A program made the translations under genes and the position numbers. A stretch of DNA of 64,000 bases. It comes from CAVTWH01 sp963850915. Lineage in GTDB: Bacteria > Actinomycetota > Actinomycetes > Mycobacteriales > Micromonosporaceae. Positions 37,454 to 45,962 of the stretch are shown here, piece after piece; position 1 is the stretch's first letter; every line of letters begins with the position of its first letter. The notes under the pieces are model-generated. The model had not been told where the DNA came from. It did not search any database and saw nothing but the letters and a program-made list of their open reading frames with translations. The stretch spans positions 1 through 64,000 of the forward strand of contig CAWKND010000013.1 of the NCBI GenBank assembly GCA_963850915.1. Reading direction: 5' to 3'.

Positions 37454-38113
37454 ATGAACCACCAGACCGCGACCGCGTTCGTACGCGCACACACCAGCGT
37501 GGGTACCGCGCCGTACCTACCCGAGCTGCGCCTGCACCTGGCCGACGACGCCATCGCGCTGTGGGAGACCACCGAGCGGCAGGCGGGTGGTGCGCCGTTG
37601 CCGCCACCGTTCTGGGCGTTCGCCTGGGCCGGCGGGCAGGCCGTCGCTCGGCACGTGCTGGACCATCCGGAGCTGGTGGCCGGCCGGCGGGTACTCGACC
37701 TGGCGTGCGGTGGCGGAGTGGTCGCGTTGGCCGCCGCGCGCTCCGGTGCCGCTTCGGTGCTGGCGGTGGATATCGACGGGTACGCGGTGGCGGCGGTCGA
37801 GCTGAACGCGGCCGAGAACGGGCTGACCGTGGCCGCGCAGGTGGCCGATCTGGTGGACGGCACGCCGCCCGAGGTGGACGTGGTACTCGCCGGGGATGTC
37901 TGCTACAGCCGCGAGATGACGGCCCGGGTACTCGGCTTCCTCGGCCACGCCCAGGCTCGTGGCGCCGACGTACTGCTCGGTGACCCCGGCCGGGCGTACC
38001 TGCCGCGGGAACGGCTGGAGTTGGTGAGTACCCACGAAATCCCGGTCCCGCGCGCGCTCGAAGACGCTGATGTGAAGACCGCCACCGTGTGGCGGCTGCG
38101 GAGCCTCAACTGA
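37454..38113 (+). CDS. class I SAM-dependent methyltransferase (METTL20/PrmA-like)
   Basis: A 219-residue methyltransferase. PPPFWAFAWAGGQAVARHVL precedes motif I VLDLACGGGVVALAAARSGA, then VLAVDIDGYAVAAVELNAAENGL, and the catalytic-loop region DVVLAGDVCYSREM. This arrangement is that of the METTL20 (electron-transfer-flavoprotein lysine)/ribosomal L11-type protein methyltransferases. The substrate is probably a protein lysine; the target is unknown. ATG 37454. The last 8 bases overlap the end of the acetyltransferase gene on the other strand. Confidence 0.85.
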   Translation: MNHQTATAFVRAHTSVGTAPYLPELRLHLADDAIALWETTERQAGGAPLPPPFWAFAWAGGQAVARHVLDHPELVAGRRVLDLACGGGVVALAAARSGAASVLAVDIDGYAVAAVELNAAENGLTVAAQVADLVDGTPPEVDVVLAGDVCYSREMTARVLGFLGHAQARGADVLLGDPGRAYLPRERLELVSTHEIPVPRALEDADVKTATVWRLRSLN

Positions 38114-38600
38114 CGACCGGACTGCGCCGCTCCAGCAGGTTGACGTCGCGCCACTTGCCGCCCAGCCGGCCGACCCGCTCGCGGTAGCCGATGTCCCGGA
38201 AGCCGCAGCGCCGGTGCAGCTCCAGGCTTGCCGTGTTCTCCGGGAAGATGCCCGCCTGTACCGTCCAGATGCCGGCCCGCTCGGTCGAGTCGAGCAGCGT
38301 CTCCAGCAGTACCCGTCCGATGCCCTGTCCCCGACTGGCCGGGTGTACGTAGACCGAGTGCTCAACCACCCCGGCGTACGCGGCCCGCTCGGAGACCCGC
38401 CCGCACCCCACCCAGCCACCGACCGAACCGTCGGCCAGCCGCGCGACGAAGCGGTGTCCGGGCAGCTTGCCGGCGTAGAACTTGGCCCACCCGGGCGGCT
38501 GCTCCTCGAAGGTGGCGTTGCCGGTGGCGATGCCCAGCCGGTAGATCTCCAGTACCGCCGCCGCGTGCTCGTCCGCCATCGGCACGATGCTGACCGTCAT
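38106..38600 (-). CDS. GNAT family N-acetyltransferase (PAT/phosphinothricin-type)
   Basis: A 164-residue acetyltransferase. The order MTVSIVPMADEHAAAVLEIY, ATFEEQPPGWAKF, VEHSVYVHPASRGQGIGRVLLETLL (acetyl-CoA pyrophosphate loop) and GIFPENTASLELHRRCGFRDIGYRERVG is typical of the phosphinothricin/methionine sulfoximine acetyltransferase branch. It probably acetylates a small amine such as an amino-acid analogue. ATG 38600 follows GGGGGTGGG; the ORF extends upstream only as antisense of the regulator gene. Tail-to-tail overlap of 8 bases with the methyltransferase. Confidence 0.9.
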   Translation of the reverse strand: MTVSIVPMADEHAAAVLEIYRLGIATGNATFEEQPPGWAKFYAGKLPGHRFVARLADGSVGGWVGCGRVSERAAYAGVVEHSVYVHPASRGQGIGRVLLETLLDSTERAGIWTVQAGIFPENTASLELHRRCGFRDIGYRERVGRLGGKWRDVNLLERRSPVVS

Positions 38601-38677
38601 CGCCCACCCCCGTGAGTGCGTACTTCCGCCCATCCAACCGCGCTGCCGTTGCAGCGCTGTTACGCCGGCATGGATGC

Positions 38678-39331
38678 TCAGTCGGCTTCGCCGGCCCGGA
38701 TCAGCCCCGACTCGTACCCGTAGATGACCGCCTGCAGCCGGTCGCGCAGCCCCAGCTTGCGCAGTACCGCCGCCACGTGCGTCTTCACGGTGGTCTCGGC
38801 GAGGTACAGCCGGGTGGCGATCTCCGCGTTGGAGCGGCCGCGTACCAGCTCCAGCAGTACGTCCCGCTCCCGCCCGGTGAGCGCCGCGACCTGCTGCGAA
38901 TCGCGCGCCGGCTGCCGCAGGTACCGCTCGATGAGCCGCCGGGTGAGTACCGGATCGAGCAGCGCGTCCCCGGTAGCCGCCGTACGGACCGCGTGCAGCA
39001 GGTGTGCCCGGGGCGAGGATTTGAGCAGGAAGCCGCTGGCCCCGGCGGCGAGCGCGGCGTAGAGGTACTCGTCGAGGTCGAAGGTGGTGAGCATGATGAC
39101 CCGGGTGGCCAACCGCGGATTGGCCAGGATCTCCCGGGCGGCGACCAGCCCGTCGCCGGGCATCCGGATGTCCAGCAGCGCCACGTCCGGTTGCTGGTGC
39201 AGGCACTCGCGCACGGCGGTCGGGGCGTCGGCCACGTCGGCGAGCACCGTGATGTCCTCCTGCGCCTCCAGGATCATCCGCAGCCCGGCGCGGACCAGCT
39301 CCTGGTCGTCGGCGAGCAGTACCCGGATCAC
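38678..39331 (-). CDS. NarL/LuxR-type two-component response regulator
   Basis: A 217-residue regulator. The receiver domain (residues 1-120) has the acidic pair in VLLADDQELVRAGLRM, phospho-acceptor Asp54 in DVALLDIRMPG, Thr in MLTTFD and Lys in LLKSSP. The C-terminal LuxR HTH (about 148-210) contains LTGRERDVLLELVRGRSNAEIA and ETTVKTHVAAVLRKLGLRDR. GTG 39331 overlaps the kinase stop (GTGA), so the two are co-translated. The divergent membrane gene beginning at 40694 is a plausible target. The reading frame extends 30 residues upstream but that part lies inside the kinase. Confidence 0.94.
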   Translation of the reverse strand: MIRVLLADDQELVRAGLRMILEAQEDITVLADVADAPTAVRECLHQQPDVALLDIRMPGDGLVAAREILANPRLATRVIMLTTFDLDEYLYAALAAGASGFLLKSSPRAHLLHAVRTAATGDALLDPVLTRRLIERYLRQPARDSQQVAALTGRERDVLLELVRGRSNAEIATRLYLAETTVKTHVAAVLRKLGLRDRLQAVIYGYESGLIRAGEAD

Positions 39332-40506
39332 CCGGCCACCGCCGGCCGCGCGGTGGTTGCGGGGGTAGAAACAGCAACACAGGGCAGTTCCGCGTGTACC
39401 CGGAAGCCACCACCCGCGCACGCCCCGGCACTGAACGTGCCCCCGAGTTCGGCCACCCGCTCCGCCATCCCCGCCACACCGCGCCCCGATCCACCGCCCG
39501 GCCCGGTCCCCCGACCGTCGTCCACCGCCCCCCGACCGTCGTCCACGATGTCGACAGCGAACAGCGTGGCCGACTGCTCCAGGGTGACTGTGACCGCGTG
39601 CGCGCCGGCATGCTTGACCACGTTGGTGAGCGCCTCCTGGACCAGCCGGTACACGGTGGGGCGCAGCCGCTCCGGGATGGTCGCCGGTACGCCCACCAGC
39701 TCCACGCCGAGCCCGGCCTGGCGTACCGGCCCGATGAGCGTGTGCAGGTCGCCGTCGACGGCCGGTTCGCTACCCGACTCGCGCAGCAGCCCCAGCATCT
39801 GCCGCAGGTCGGCGACCGCGCGCCGGCCGGTGTCGGCCATCGCGTCCAGGGTCAGCGCCGCCTGCTCAGGCCGGCTGGCGAGTACCTCACGCGCCGCCTC
39901 GGCCTGGAGTACCAGCAGGCTCACCCCGTGCGAGACGACGTCGTGTACCTCCCTGGCGAGCCGGGCGCGCTCCGCCGCCGCGGCCAACTCGGCCAGGTGT
40001 TCGCGCTCCCGCTCCAGTGCCGCGGCGCGCTCGCTGACCAGCCGGGTGTACGCCGCCCGCTGCCGCGTCGCCCAGCCGGCCGCGGCCACCACCGCCCAGT
40101 ACACCAGCACGATCACTATCCCGAACGGGCCGTCGGTACCGGCGCCGATCTGGCTGATCGCGAGCACCGCGAAGGTGGCCAGCACCATGCCGAAGCCGAG
40201 GAGTACGGTGCGCCGGTCGCCGTACCGGGCCACCGCGTACACCCCGGTCATCGTGGCCAGGAACAGCGCGAACGGCGGCGTACCGGCGGCGAACTGATCG
40301 ATCATCGCGGCCGCCAGGATCATGCCGAGCCCGACGAGCAGTACCCGCCGCAGCAGGCTCACCCCGACGGCGCCGAGCGCCATCGCGGGGAGCGTGACGA
40401 CCAGCTGCTCGTCCGCCCCCGTCAGCAGCTGACTGACCCCGAGCCCGGCCAGGATCACCGCCAGCACCGGGTACGCCCACCGCCCGACCGCGCTCACCTT
40501 CGCCAT
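39328..40506 (-). CDS. HisKA_3 sensor histidine kinase
   Basis: A 392-residue membrane kinase. Five or six hydrophobic segments lie in residues 1-150, with no large external domain, as in intramembrane-sensing kinases. A coiled coil follows (SERAAALEREREHLAEL), then the phospho-acceptor His in LAREVHDVVSHGVSLLVLQA and the ATPase with N-box VQEALTNVVKHAGA and G1-box VDDGRG. The G1 region carries a 21-bp tandem duplication, so DDGRG appears twice. ATG 40506 is followed by the regulator through a 4-base overlap. It probably senses the envelope and controls the divergent membrane protein gene; the signal is unknown. Confidence 0.93.
   Translation of the reverse strand: MAKVSAVGRWAYPVLAVILAGLGVSQLLTGADEQLVVTLPAMALGAVGVSLLRRVLLVGLGMILAAAMIDQFAAGTPPFALFLATMTGVYAVARYGDRRTVLLGFGMVLATFAVLAISQIGAGTDGPFGIVIVLVYWAVVAAAGWATRQRAAYTRLVSERAAALEREREHLAELAAAAERARLAREVHDVVSHGVSLLVLQAEAAREVLASRPEQAALTLDAMADTGRRAVADLRQMLGLLRESGSEPAVDGDLHTLIGPVRQAGLGVELVGVPATIPERLRPTVYRLVQEALTNVVKHAGAHAVTVTLEQSATLFAVDIVDDGRGAVDDGRGTGPGGGSGRGVAGMAERVAELGGTFSAGACAGGGFRVHAELPCVAVSTPATTARPAVAG
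39505..39546. repeat. 21-bp tandem duplication in the kinase ATP-binding site
   Basis: Two copies of a unit containing CCCGACCGTCGTCCAC, 21 bases apart. They encode VDDGRGA and VDDGRGT in the histidine kinase. Confidence 0.8.
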
Positions 40507-40693
40507 AGCGGCACGGTAGAGCACCACGACGCGGGATCGCCCGGTACGCCGGGACGAGACCCCTCCTCCGCGCGGATGAGATCTGGTCGTCCCGCCGGTA
40601 CCCGGAGCACCGGGTCGCGGTGGAGGCCGCGCCCGCCGGCGACTCCTAACTTCGGTGCTGTCAACAGGAACGAGACCCGCAGGAGGTACCCCC

Positions 40694-41308
40694 ATGACTC
40701 TCACCGCAGCCACTCCCGTAACCGCCCCGGCCACCGCCAGCACGACCGGCCCGTGGCGGGCTGCCGCGCTGTTCGCCGGACCGGCGGCCGTGCTCTCCAC
40801 CGTTCTGATCTTCGCGGCCGCCGCCGCGGAGCAGGGCGACGATGTCCGGATGGCCACCTCCGGGCTGGGCGTCGCGTCCGGCGTCGCGGCCCTGGCGACC
40901 ATGGTGTGCCTGGTGTTCGCGCTCGCCGGACTGGCGCTGCGGGTGGCCGCGCTGCGCTCCGGCTTCGGCATCTTCGCCTGGAGCCTGGCGATGATCGGTA
41001 GCGTGCTCGCGGCCGGCGCCGAATGGCAGCAGGCGTTCGTACAGGCCGGCATCGCGCACGCCGCGCCCGCCGTCTACCACCAAGGCCTGCCCGCGCTGCA
41101 GGCCGGCTACGTCGTCTCGCTCATGGTGCTCGGTGTCGGCTGGCTGCTGGTCGCGGTGAGCCTGCTGCGCGCGCACGCCACCCGGGTGGCTGGTTGGCTG
41201 CTGATCGTCGGCGGCGTGCTCTGCGTCGCGCCGCTGCCCAACCGGTTCGTGCTGCTGGCCATCCTGGTCTCGGTGGTCGCCGGCCGCCGGCTGCGCACCG
41301 AAGCCTGA
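40694..41308 (+). CDS. small polytopic membrane protein, likely target of the divergent two-component system
   Basis: A 204-residue protein with five or six hydrophobic segments. It starts with a Thr/Ala-rich N-terminus, and has a Trp-Gln motif EWQQAFVQAGIAHAAPAVYHQGLPALQ between helices. I do not recognise a named family. ATG 40694 has a strong AGGAGG eight bases upstream. The kinase/regulator operon is divergent and 187 bp away, an arrangement often seen for regulated membrane-stress genes. Function unknown. Confidence 0.65.
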   Translation: MTLTAATPVTAPATASTTGPWRAAALFAGPAAVLSTVLIFAAAAAEQGDDVRMATSGLGVASGVAALATMVCLVFALAGLALRVAALRSGFGIFAWSLAMIGSVLAAGAEWQQAFVQAGIAHAAPAVYHQGLPALQAGYVVSLMVLGVGWLLVAVSLLRAHATRVAGWLLIVGGVLCVAPLPNRFVLLAILVSVVAGRRLRTEA

Positions 41309-41379
41309 ATCCGGGGGTACCTGGTACCGACGGCTGCGCCGGTGGGCTCCGTGCCCGCCGGCACAGCCGCGTCTCCTCC

Positions 41380-41435
41380 CCCGCTGCCACTGACCCGCTG
41401 CCACTGAACCGCTGCCACTGACCCGCTGCCACTCA
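41380..41435. repeat. four tandem copies of a 14-bp unit
   Basis: CCCGCTGCCACTGA repeats four times (one A for C in the third copy and a final base change), in the gap between two membrane protein genes. Confidence 0.9.
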
Positions 41436-41530
41436 TCGGCTTGCGCCGGGTTGTTGCCGCCGGTAGAGCTGTGGTCACTTTCGGCGCGCAGAATGGGGGC
41501 ATCCGTTTCGTCCTCGGACGGGAGGCGTGG

Positions 41531-42112
41531 ATGCGTGAGCCGGTCACCGATCTGGCCTGGGGGCAGGGCTTCCTGTTCGGCGGCCTGGCCGCCTGCGTAC
41601 TGGTCGAGCCGGCCGGGCTCACCGCCAACAACGGGGTCAGTTACTACGGCGTACACCTGGTCACCGTGCCGATCCTCGCGGTGAGCCTGCTCGGGGCGGC
41701 GTACTTCACCCGGCTCGGGCTGCGCCGCTGCGCGCCGGCGACACCCGCTCCCGACTTCGTCCGGCGCTGTGCGGACGCGTTCGCGCTGCTGCTTGTGGGA
41801 GTGGTGATCACCCCGTACACGCTGGGGGTGTTTGTCGACTGGACGCACCGGGGACTCGGTTCGGCGCTGTTCGTACTCCAGCTGATCCTCGGGATCCGGC
41901 TGGTGGCGTGGACCGGCGACCGGCTCGCGGCCGGCTTCTGGGGAGTCCAGTTGCTGGGCGGGGTGCTGTGCGCGGTCTTCGTACCGCAGACCAACGGGTA
42001 CCTGCTGGAGACCGAACTGCTGTTCCAACTCGGCTTCGGCGCGCTGCTGCTGCGCTGCGCGCGCCTGCTCGCCGCCCGGTTGCCTCAGCCCTCGGCGGCA
42101 GCCTGGAAGTAG
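41531..42112 (+). CDS. polytopic membrane protein of unknown function
   Basis: A 193-residue protein with about five hydrophobic helices (for example GFLFGGLAACVLV, VPILAVSLLGAAYF, ALLLVGVVITPYTLGVFV). There are no catalytic motifs. ATG 41531 has GGGAGGCG upstream; the longer in-frame start at 41441 is unsupported. The last 28 bases overlap the SRPBCC gene tail-to-tail. The 14-bp repeat array lies about 95 bp upstream. I cannot place it in a named family. Confidence 0.65.
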   Translation: MREPVTDLAWGQGFLFGGLAACVLVEPAGLTANNGVSYYGVHLVTVPILAVSLLGAAYFTRLGLRRCAPATPAPDFVRRCADAFALLLVGVVITPYTLGVFVDWTHRGLGSALFVLQLILGIRLVAWTGDRLAAGFWGVQLLGGVLCAVFVPQTNGYLLETELLFQLGFGALLLRCARLLAARLPQPSAAAWK

Positions 42113-42630
42113 CCGAGTACCCGGGCCCAGCCCTCCGGATGCGCGAACCGCTCCCGCTCGCCGGCCTGCCCCGGTCGCCAACCCCGGTGTACCAACCGAA
42201 CTCCCGCGCCCGGCCCCAGATCCGCACCGTCGTTGCCGGCCCGCACGGTGTCCACGAAACTCACCTCGACCTCGGTCGGCTGATCGGTGGCGAGCGTCCA
42301 GGACAGTACGAGGCGGCGCCCCGGCTCATATCCGGTGACGCTCCCCCAGCCGGTCTCCACTCCGTCGACGTCCCGCTCGTACACCCGGCCGCCGACCCGC
42401 CCCTCGATGACCACGGTGGCCAGCCGGTCACCACTCGCGGTGAAGGCGCTCGGCCACCAGCCGCCGATGCCGTCGGTGAATACGGTGAACGCGTGCGCGG
42501 CGCCGGTCGCCAGCCCGAGATCGACGCGTACCGGCGCGAGCAGGGCACCGATCGCCGGTACCGGCGCGACCGCGCTCATATCTTCAGCCACGCTCGGGTG
42601 TGCCGTGGCGGCCGGGTCGGTCTCGGTCAT
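42085..42630 (-). CDS. SRPBCC/AHSA1-type domain protein
   Basis: A 181-residue protein of the START-like SRPBCC fold. Typical elements are VDLGLATGAAHAFTVFTDGIGGWWP, the GGRVYERDVDGVETGWGSVTGYEPGRRLVLSW strand-turn-strand and the closing helix GWARVLGYFQAAAEG. Members bind hydrophobic ligands or act as cofactors for other enzymes. ATG 42630 follows GGAGGCGC. The ORF extends further upstream but is not supported. The 3' end overlaps the + strand membrane protein gene by 28 bases. Confidence 0.85.
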   Translation of the reverse strand: MTETDPAATAHPSVAEDMSAVAPVPAIGALLAPVRVDLGLATGAAHAFTVFTDGIGGWWPSAFTASGDRLATVVIEGRVGGRVYERDVDGVETGWGSVTGYEPGRRLVLSWTLATDQPTEVEVSFVDTVRAGNDGADLGPGAGVRLVHRGWRPGQAGERERFAHPEGWARVLGYFQAAAEG

Positions 42631-42785
42631 CTGCGCCTCCGGGGGCTTCTGTGCCGGCGGATCAGCCGATGCCCGGAGCCTAACCAGGCCTGGCCCAACC
42701 GGCGACCCGTGACGACCGGACCGGCGAACCTCTCTCGGTTCGGATTGACTCGCGCCGAGGTCGAGTGCCGGTTGACCAGACGGCT

Positions 42786-43910
42786 TCAGAAGCCGGCTTC
42801 CGTCACGACTCCCGCCGCGACCGCCCGTTCCCGCCACGTGACCAGGTTGGCGGTGAGCGGCTGCCGCTGGTACCCCAGGATGTGTGAAATCCGGCCGGCG
42901 AGCCGCACCTGCGCGATCGGCGTGAGCGGCACGCCGGCCGGCACCGGAACGTCCGTGTCGAGAATGAAGCAGCAGGGCGTGTTCGGGGCGAGCAGTTCCG
43001 GTACGGAGCGCCAGAACCGTTGCAGCGCTGGGTCGAGCCGGCCACCCGCCGCGACCGCCAGGCCCCACGGCGGATTGGTGACGAGGGCACCGATGCTGTG
43101 TTCCCGCCACGGTGGGCACGCACCGTCGGCTCGTACGAGCGCGGGGGAAACGCCTGCGCGCAAGGCGTTGCGTCGGGCACCCGCCAGCCGTGCCGGTTCA
43201 ATGTCGGCCGCCACGACCGCGAGTTCCGGCTGAGCCAATGCGGCTTCAATCGCGATGGTGCCGTCGCCACAGAACGGATCGAGGAGTACCCCGTCGATCG
43301 GGCCGGCGAGGCTCACCAGCGCGGCCGCCATCGGCGGATGCAGCGTCCCCGGGCCGGTGTTCTGCTTGTAGCCGCGGCGATGCAGCGGCGCGGCGCCGAG
43401 CCGCAGTGCGGCCAGCGCGGTCGAGCCGCGCAGGAACAGCCGCACGCTCAGCTCCGCGTCGCCCGCAGACCGACCCTCGGGGGTACGCGCGAGATGCCGG
43501 CCCCGCAGCAACGGTTCGAGGGTGGTACCGGCGGTGTTCTCCACCGTGAACCGGTTGTAGCTGCGCTTGCCTTCCAGGCTTGCCACCACGTCAAAAGCCG
43601 GCTGGCGGGGCAGGTCGCGCAGGCTCCCGATCGCGGCGAGCGCACTGTGCCAGTCGAGTCCACCGAGCGCGGCGGCGAGCGGAGGTAGGGCTGCTTTGGT
43701 GGTACCAATGCCATCCAGCTCTCCGACGGTCAGGAAGACATCGTCGACGGTACGCAGCTGCAACAGCCGCGCATCCAACCGGGGCAGCGTGAAGCTGATT
43801 TCCCGACGGCTCAACGAGATGTCCCGGGCATCGGGAAGGGCCCGTGAGATCTCCTCCGCCGCGACCCACTCGATCCCGTGTACCGACCGCGCGATGAGAT
43901 GTACGCCCAA
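42786..43910 (-). CDS. RNA/DNA N-methyltransferase of the TRM11/RlmL type
   Basis: A 374-residue protein. The N-terminal ~150 residues are THUMP-like in layout (VHLIARSVHGIEWVAAEEI). The C-terminal methyltransferase has motif I LLDPFCGDGTIAIEAALA and the catalytic NPPWG in IGALVTNPPWGLAV, the N/D-PP-Y/W signature of amino-methyltransferases. It probably methylates tRNA or rRNA guanosine N2. It starts with TTG at 43910; I see no better start. The neighbours are unrelated and the 20-bp gap to the VOC gene suggests co-transcription with it. Confidence 0.85.
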   Translation of the reverse strand: MGVHLIARSVHGIEWVAAEEISRALPDARDISLSRREISFTLPRLDARLLQLRTVDDVFLTVGELDGIGTTKAALPPLAAALGGLDWHSALAAIGSLRDLPRQPAFDVVASLEGKRSYNRFTVENTAGTTLEPLLRGRHLARTPEGRSAGDAELSVRLFLRGSTALAALRLGAAPLHRRGYKQNTGPGTLHPPMAAALVSLAGPIDGVLLDPFCGDGTIAIEAALAQPELAVVAADIEPARLAGARRNALRAGVSPALVRADGACPPWREHSIGALVTNPPWGLAVAAGGRLDPALQRFWRSVPELLAPNTPCCFILDTDVPVPAGVPLTPIAQVRLAGRISHILGYQRQPLTANLVTWRERAVAAGVVTEAGF

Positions 43911-43930
43911 GCCGCAATGCTAACCCGCCG

Positions 43931-44302
43931 CTACTCCCGGCTGGTGATACGGAGGTAGTAGCCGTCGGGGTCGTGTACCCGGAAGTCTGTCAGCCCCCAC
44001 GGCCGCTGCTGCAGGGGCGCCGCCAGTGGCCAGCCAGCGTCCCGTACCCGGGCGTACTCGGCGTGCACGTCATCGACCTCGATCACCAGCTCCACACCCG
44101 TGGGTACCGTCCGCGCCGCCCGATCGACCGCTGTCCACGGATGTACCGCCCCGATCCGGATCCCGTCCCGCCCCACCGCCGCGTACGGCCACTCACTGGT
44201 ACGCCGGTCCTCGACGAGCGTGAAGCCCAGTACCCGTACATAGAAGTCGGCGAAGGCGTCCATGTCGTCCACGAACACCTCGACACGCAGGTTGGCGGGC
44301 AC
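43931..44302 (-). CDS. VOC (glyoxalase/dioxygenase fold) family protein
   Basis: A 123-residue single VOC unit. It starts NLRVEVFVDDMDAFADFYVRVLGFTLVE and ends FRVHDPDGYYLRITSRE, the typical beta-alpha-beta-beta-beta arrangement with a terminal Glu/His metal position. Members include resistance proteins and isomerases; the substrate is unknown. GTG 44302 has GGAGGAAC upstream. Likely co-transcribed with the downstream methyltransferase (20 bp). Confidence 0.88.
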   Translation of the reverse strand: MPANLRVEVFVDDMDAFADFYVRVLGFTLVEDRRTSEWPYAAVGRDGIRIGAVHPWTAVDRAARTVPTGVELVIEVDDVHAEYARVRDAGWPLAAPLQQRPWGLTDFRVHDPDGYYLRITSRE

Positions 44303-44388
44303 GGCTGTTCCTCCGGTTTGCCTGGGCCGGCACGGCGGGCCGGCGTAATTCGGTTGGCATTCTTCGGTTTCCCGTCGATACTGCCGCG

Positions 44389-45117
44389 ATGTTCTCCGAT
44401 GCTGAAGTAGCAGCGCTCTACGACGTCGTGGACGCCTGGGACCCCACCCGTCCCGATGTCATCTTCTGCACCGAGCAGGTGATGGCCGCCGACGCGGTAC
44501 TGGATGTCGGCTGCGGTACCGGAAGCATGCTGCACTCCGCTCGCGACCTCGGCCACACCGGGCGCCTGGTCGGCCTCGACCCTGACCCGAGCATGCTGGA
44601 GCGGGCCCGACGCCGTACCGACATCGACTGGGTCTCCGGCAAGGCCGCCGACGCCCCCTGGGACGCCGAGTTCGACCTGGCGACCATGACCAGCAACGCC
44701 TTCCAGTGCCTCATCTCAGACGAGGAGATGCGCGACTCGCTGGCCGCGATCTGCCGCTCGCTACGCGTCGGTGGCCGCTTCCTCTTCGGTACCCGCCACC
44801 CACAGGAGCGCGCGTGGGAGAGCTGGAACCCGGCGCACGCCTTCGACGTCGAGGACGGCGCCGGCCGCAAACTCCGCATGTGGCACGAGGTCGAAGAGGT
44901 CGACGGTGACGTCATCACCCTCACCGAGACAACCGCCGAACGCGACAACACGGTGCTACGGGTGGACCGGGCGAAAATCCGATTCGCCGATGTACCAGCG
45001 TTGGAGCGCTTCCTGACCGAGGCCGGCTTCACCATCGAGCACCTGTACGGCGACTGGGTACGCAGCCCCATCACCGAATCCAGCCGCGAAATCATCGTCA
45101 TCGCCCGCCGAACCTGA
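44389..45117 (+). CDS. class I SAM-dependent methyltransferase
   Basis: A 242-residue methyltransferase. Motif I is AVLDVGCGTGSMLHSARDLG; motif II VGLDPDPSMLERARRRT; motif IV FDLATMTSNAFQCL; it ends VRSPITESSREIIVIARRT. The first ~30 residues (FSDAEVAALYDVVDAWDP) match the small-molecule methyltransferase group often labelled Methyltransf_11/25. The substrate is unknown. ATG 44389; the VOC gene is divergent 86 bp upstream. It marks the left edge of the decayed region that follows. Confidence 0.88.
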   Translation: MFSDAEVAALYDVVDAWDPTRPDVIFCTEQVMAADAVLDVGCGTGSMLHSARDLGHTGRLVGLDPDPSMLERARRRTDIDWVSGKAADAPWDAEFDLATMTSNAFQCLISDEEMRDSLAAICRSLRVGGRFLFGTRHPQERAWESWNPAHAFDVEDGAGRKLRMWHEVEEVDGDVITLTETTAERDNTVLRVDRAKIRFADVPALERFLTEAGFTIEHLYGDWVRSPITESSREIIVIARRT

Positions 45118-45224
45118 ACCTGTTAGGCATGTCCACGGCGCCAACGACGCGCCGATCAACCTCCCGCGTAGTCCCAGTGACCCGGCCCTTACATGGGACC
45201 GGGCCACGTTGAGCTACGACCGCA

Positions 45225-45646
45225 CTATCCGACGACAGTGATAGTCCATTTGCATTCAGAGTTCATCTAAGGTAGTGGGCACCTTCGTCGGCGTGCTGCG
45301 GCACTGAATCAGTGCCACCCTTATCCAATTCGTTGACCAGGACATCGGTGAGGTTGCCAGCCGAGTCGTACTCCATTACCTGGAAGTTACCCTTGCTGCC
45401 GAAGTTCGAGCAGTCATAGGAGTACTGGAGGGTCCACTCGCCGCTCGTCGTGAATGTCGCGGACTTCTTGATTCCGGAACCCTTCAACGGGCCGTACAGC
45501 GTCTTCGGCGCTGGCGGTGGCGCCGAACTGGTCGGGGCGGCGGCAGATGCCGCACCCGTCGTTGCCACCGGTCGCGACGAATTCGCCGCAACCCCAGCTA
45601 CCGGCTTGTCGTTGACCTCCGCTGGGCCATTCGGGGCCGCCGGAGG
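45225..45646 (-). pseudogene. remnant of a small actinobacterial secreted protein
   Basis: The segment GEWTLQYSYDCSNFGSKGNFQV with VLVNELDKGGTD is characteristic of a common actinobacterial exported protein that normally ends in a short NSEC-x-W-T-V strand. Here the frame stops after HYLR at 45263, while MNSECKWTITVVG continues in another frame to a TAG at 45225, so one base is missing near 45268. Upstream the frame is open to a stop at 45647 but shows no signal peptide, so the 5' end is lost or displaced. Two independent defects make true decay likely. A GTG at 45568 could still start a short product. Confidence 0.65.
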
Positions 45647-45962
45647 CTACACACCGCTCCGCGCTCGGCCTACTGGCGACCTTCGGTCGAAATCGGCTGA
45701 GGCAGGCCGGCCGATGCAGGGTACCGGGTCTCATGACCTGTGCGACACATCGCCATTAGGACCCGCGTGACAGTCCGCCGAGTCATGCGCATGAAGGTCA
45801 GAAGCTGTCGGGGCCGACTGTCCGGTGACAGGCCAGCGTGGACACGAATGCACCGCGAGCCTCCGCAAAGTGTTCCGCTGGGCGGAACGACACGTTGCCT
45901 AATCGGATGCGTGCGCTCAGGCTGCGAGACACGCACGCAGTCAGCCGTTTCTCGTGGAAGGA
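45647..45962. other. 316-bp region with an IS-end-like repeat and no gene
   Basis: It contains copy A of the 53-bp repeat (45725-45777) and otherwise no coding signal. The DNA just before 45963 carries a ribosome-binding site for the secreted protein gene. Confidence 0.5.
45725..45777 (+). repeat. 53-bp IS-end-like repeat, copy A
   Basis: About 80% identical by eye to 47583-47636, same orientation. It shares CGGGTCTCA, GGACC.GCGTGACA and GTCCG. The motifs resemble terminal sequences of IS481-type elements, which carry repeated TGTCAC...GTCCTGA words. Confidence 0.6.

Noticed and set aside
38601..39611. N-terminal extension of the acetyltransferase frame to 501 residues
   Set aside because: The extra part is antisense to the response regulator and kinase genes.
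41380..41435. Possible CRISPR array or att site
   Set aside because: 14-bp contiguous units without spacers and no integrase nearby.
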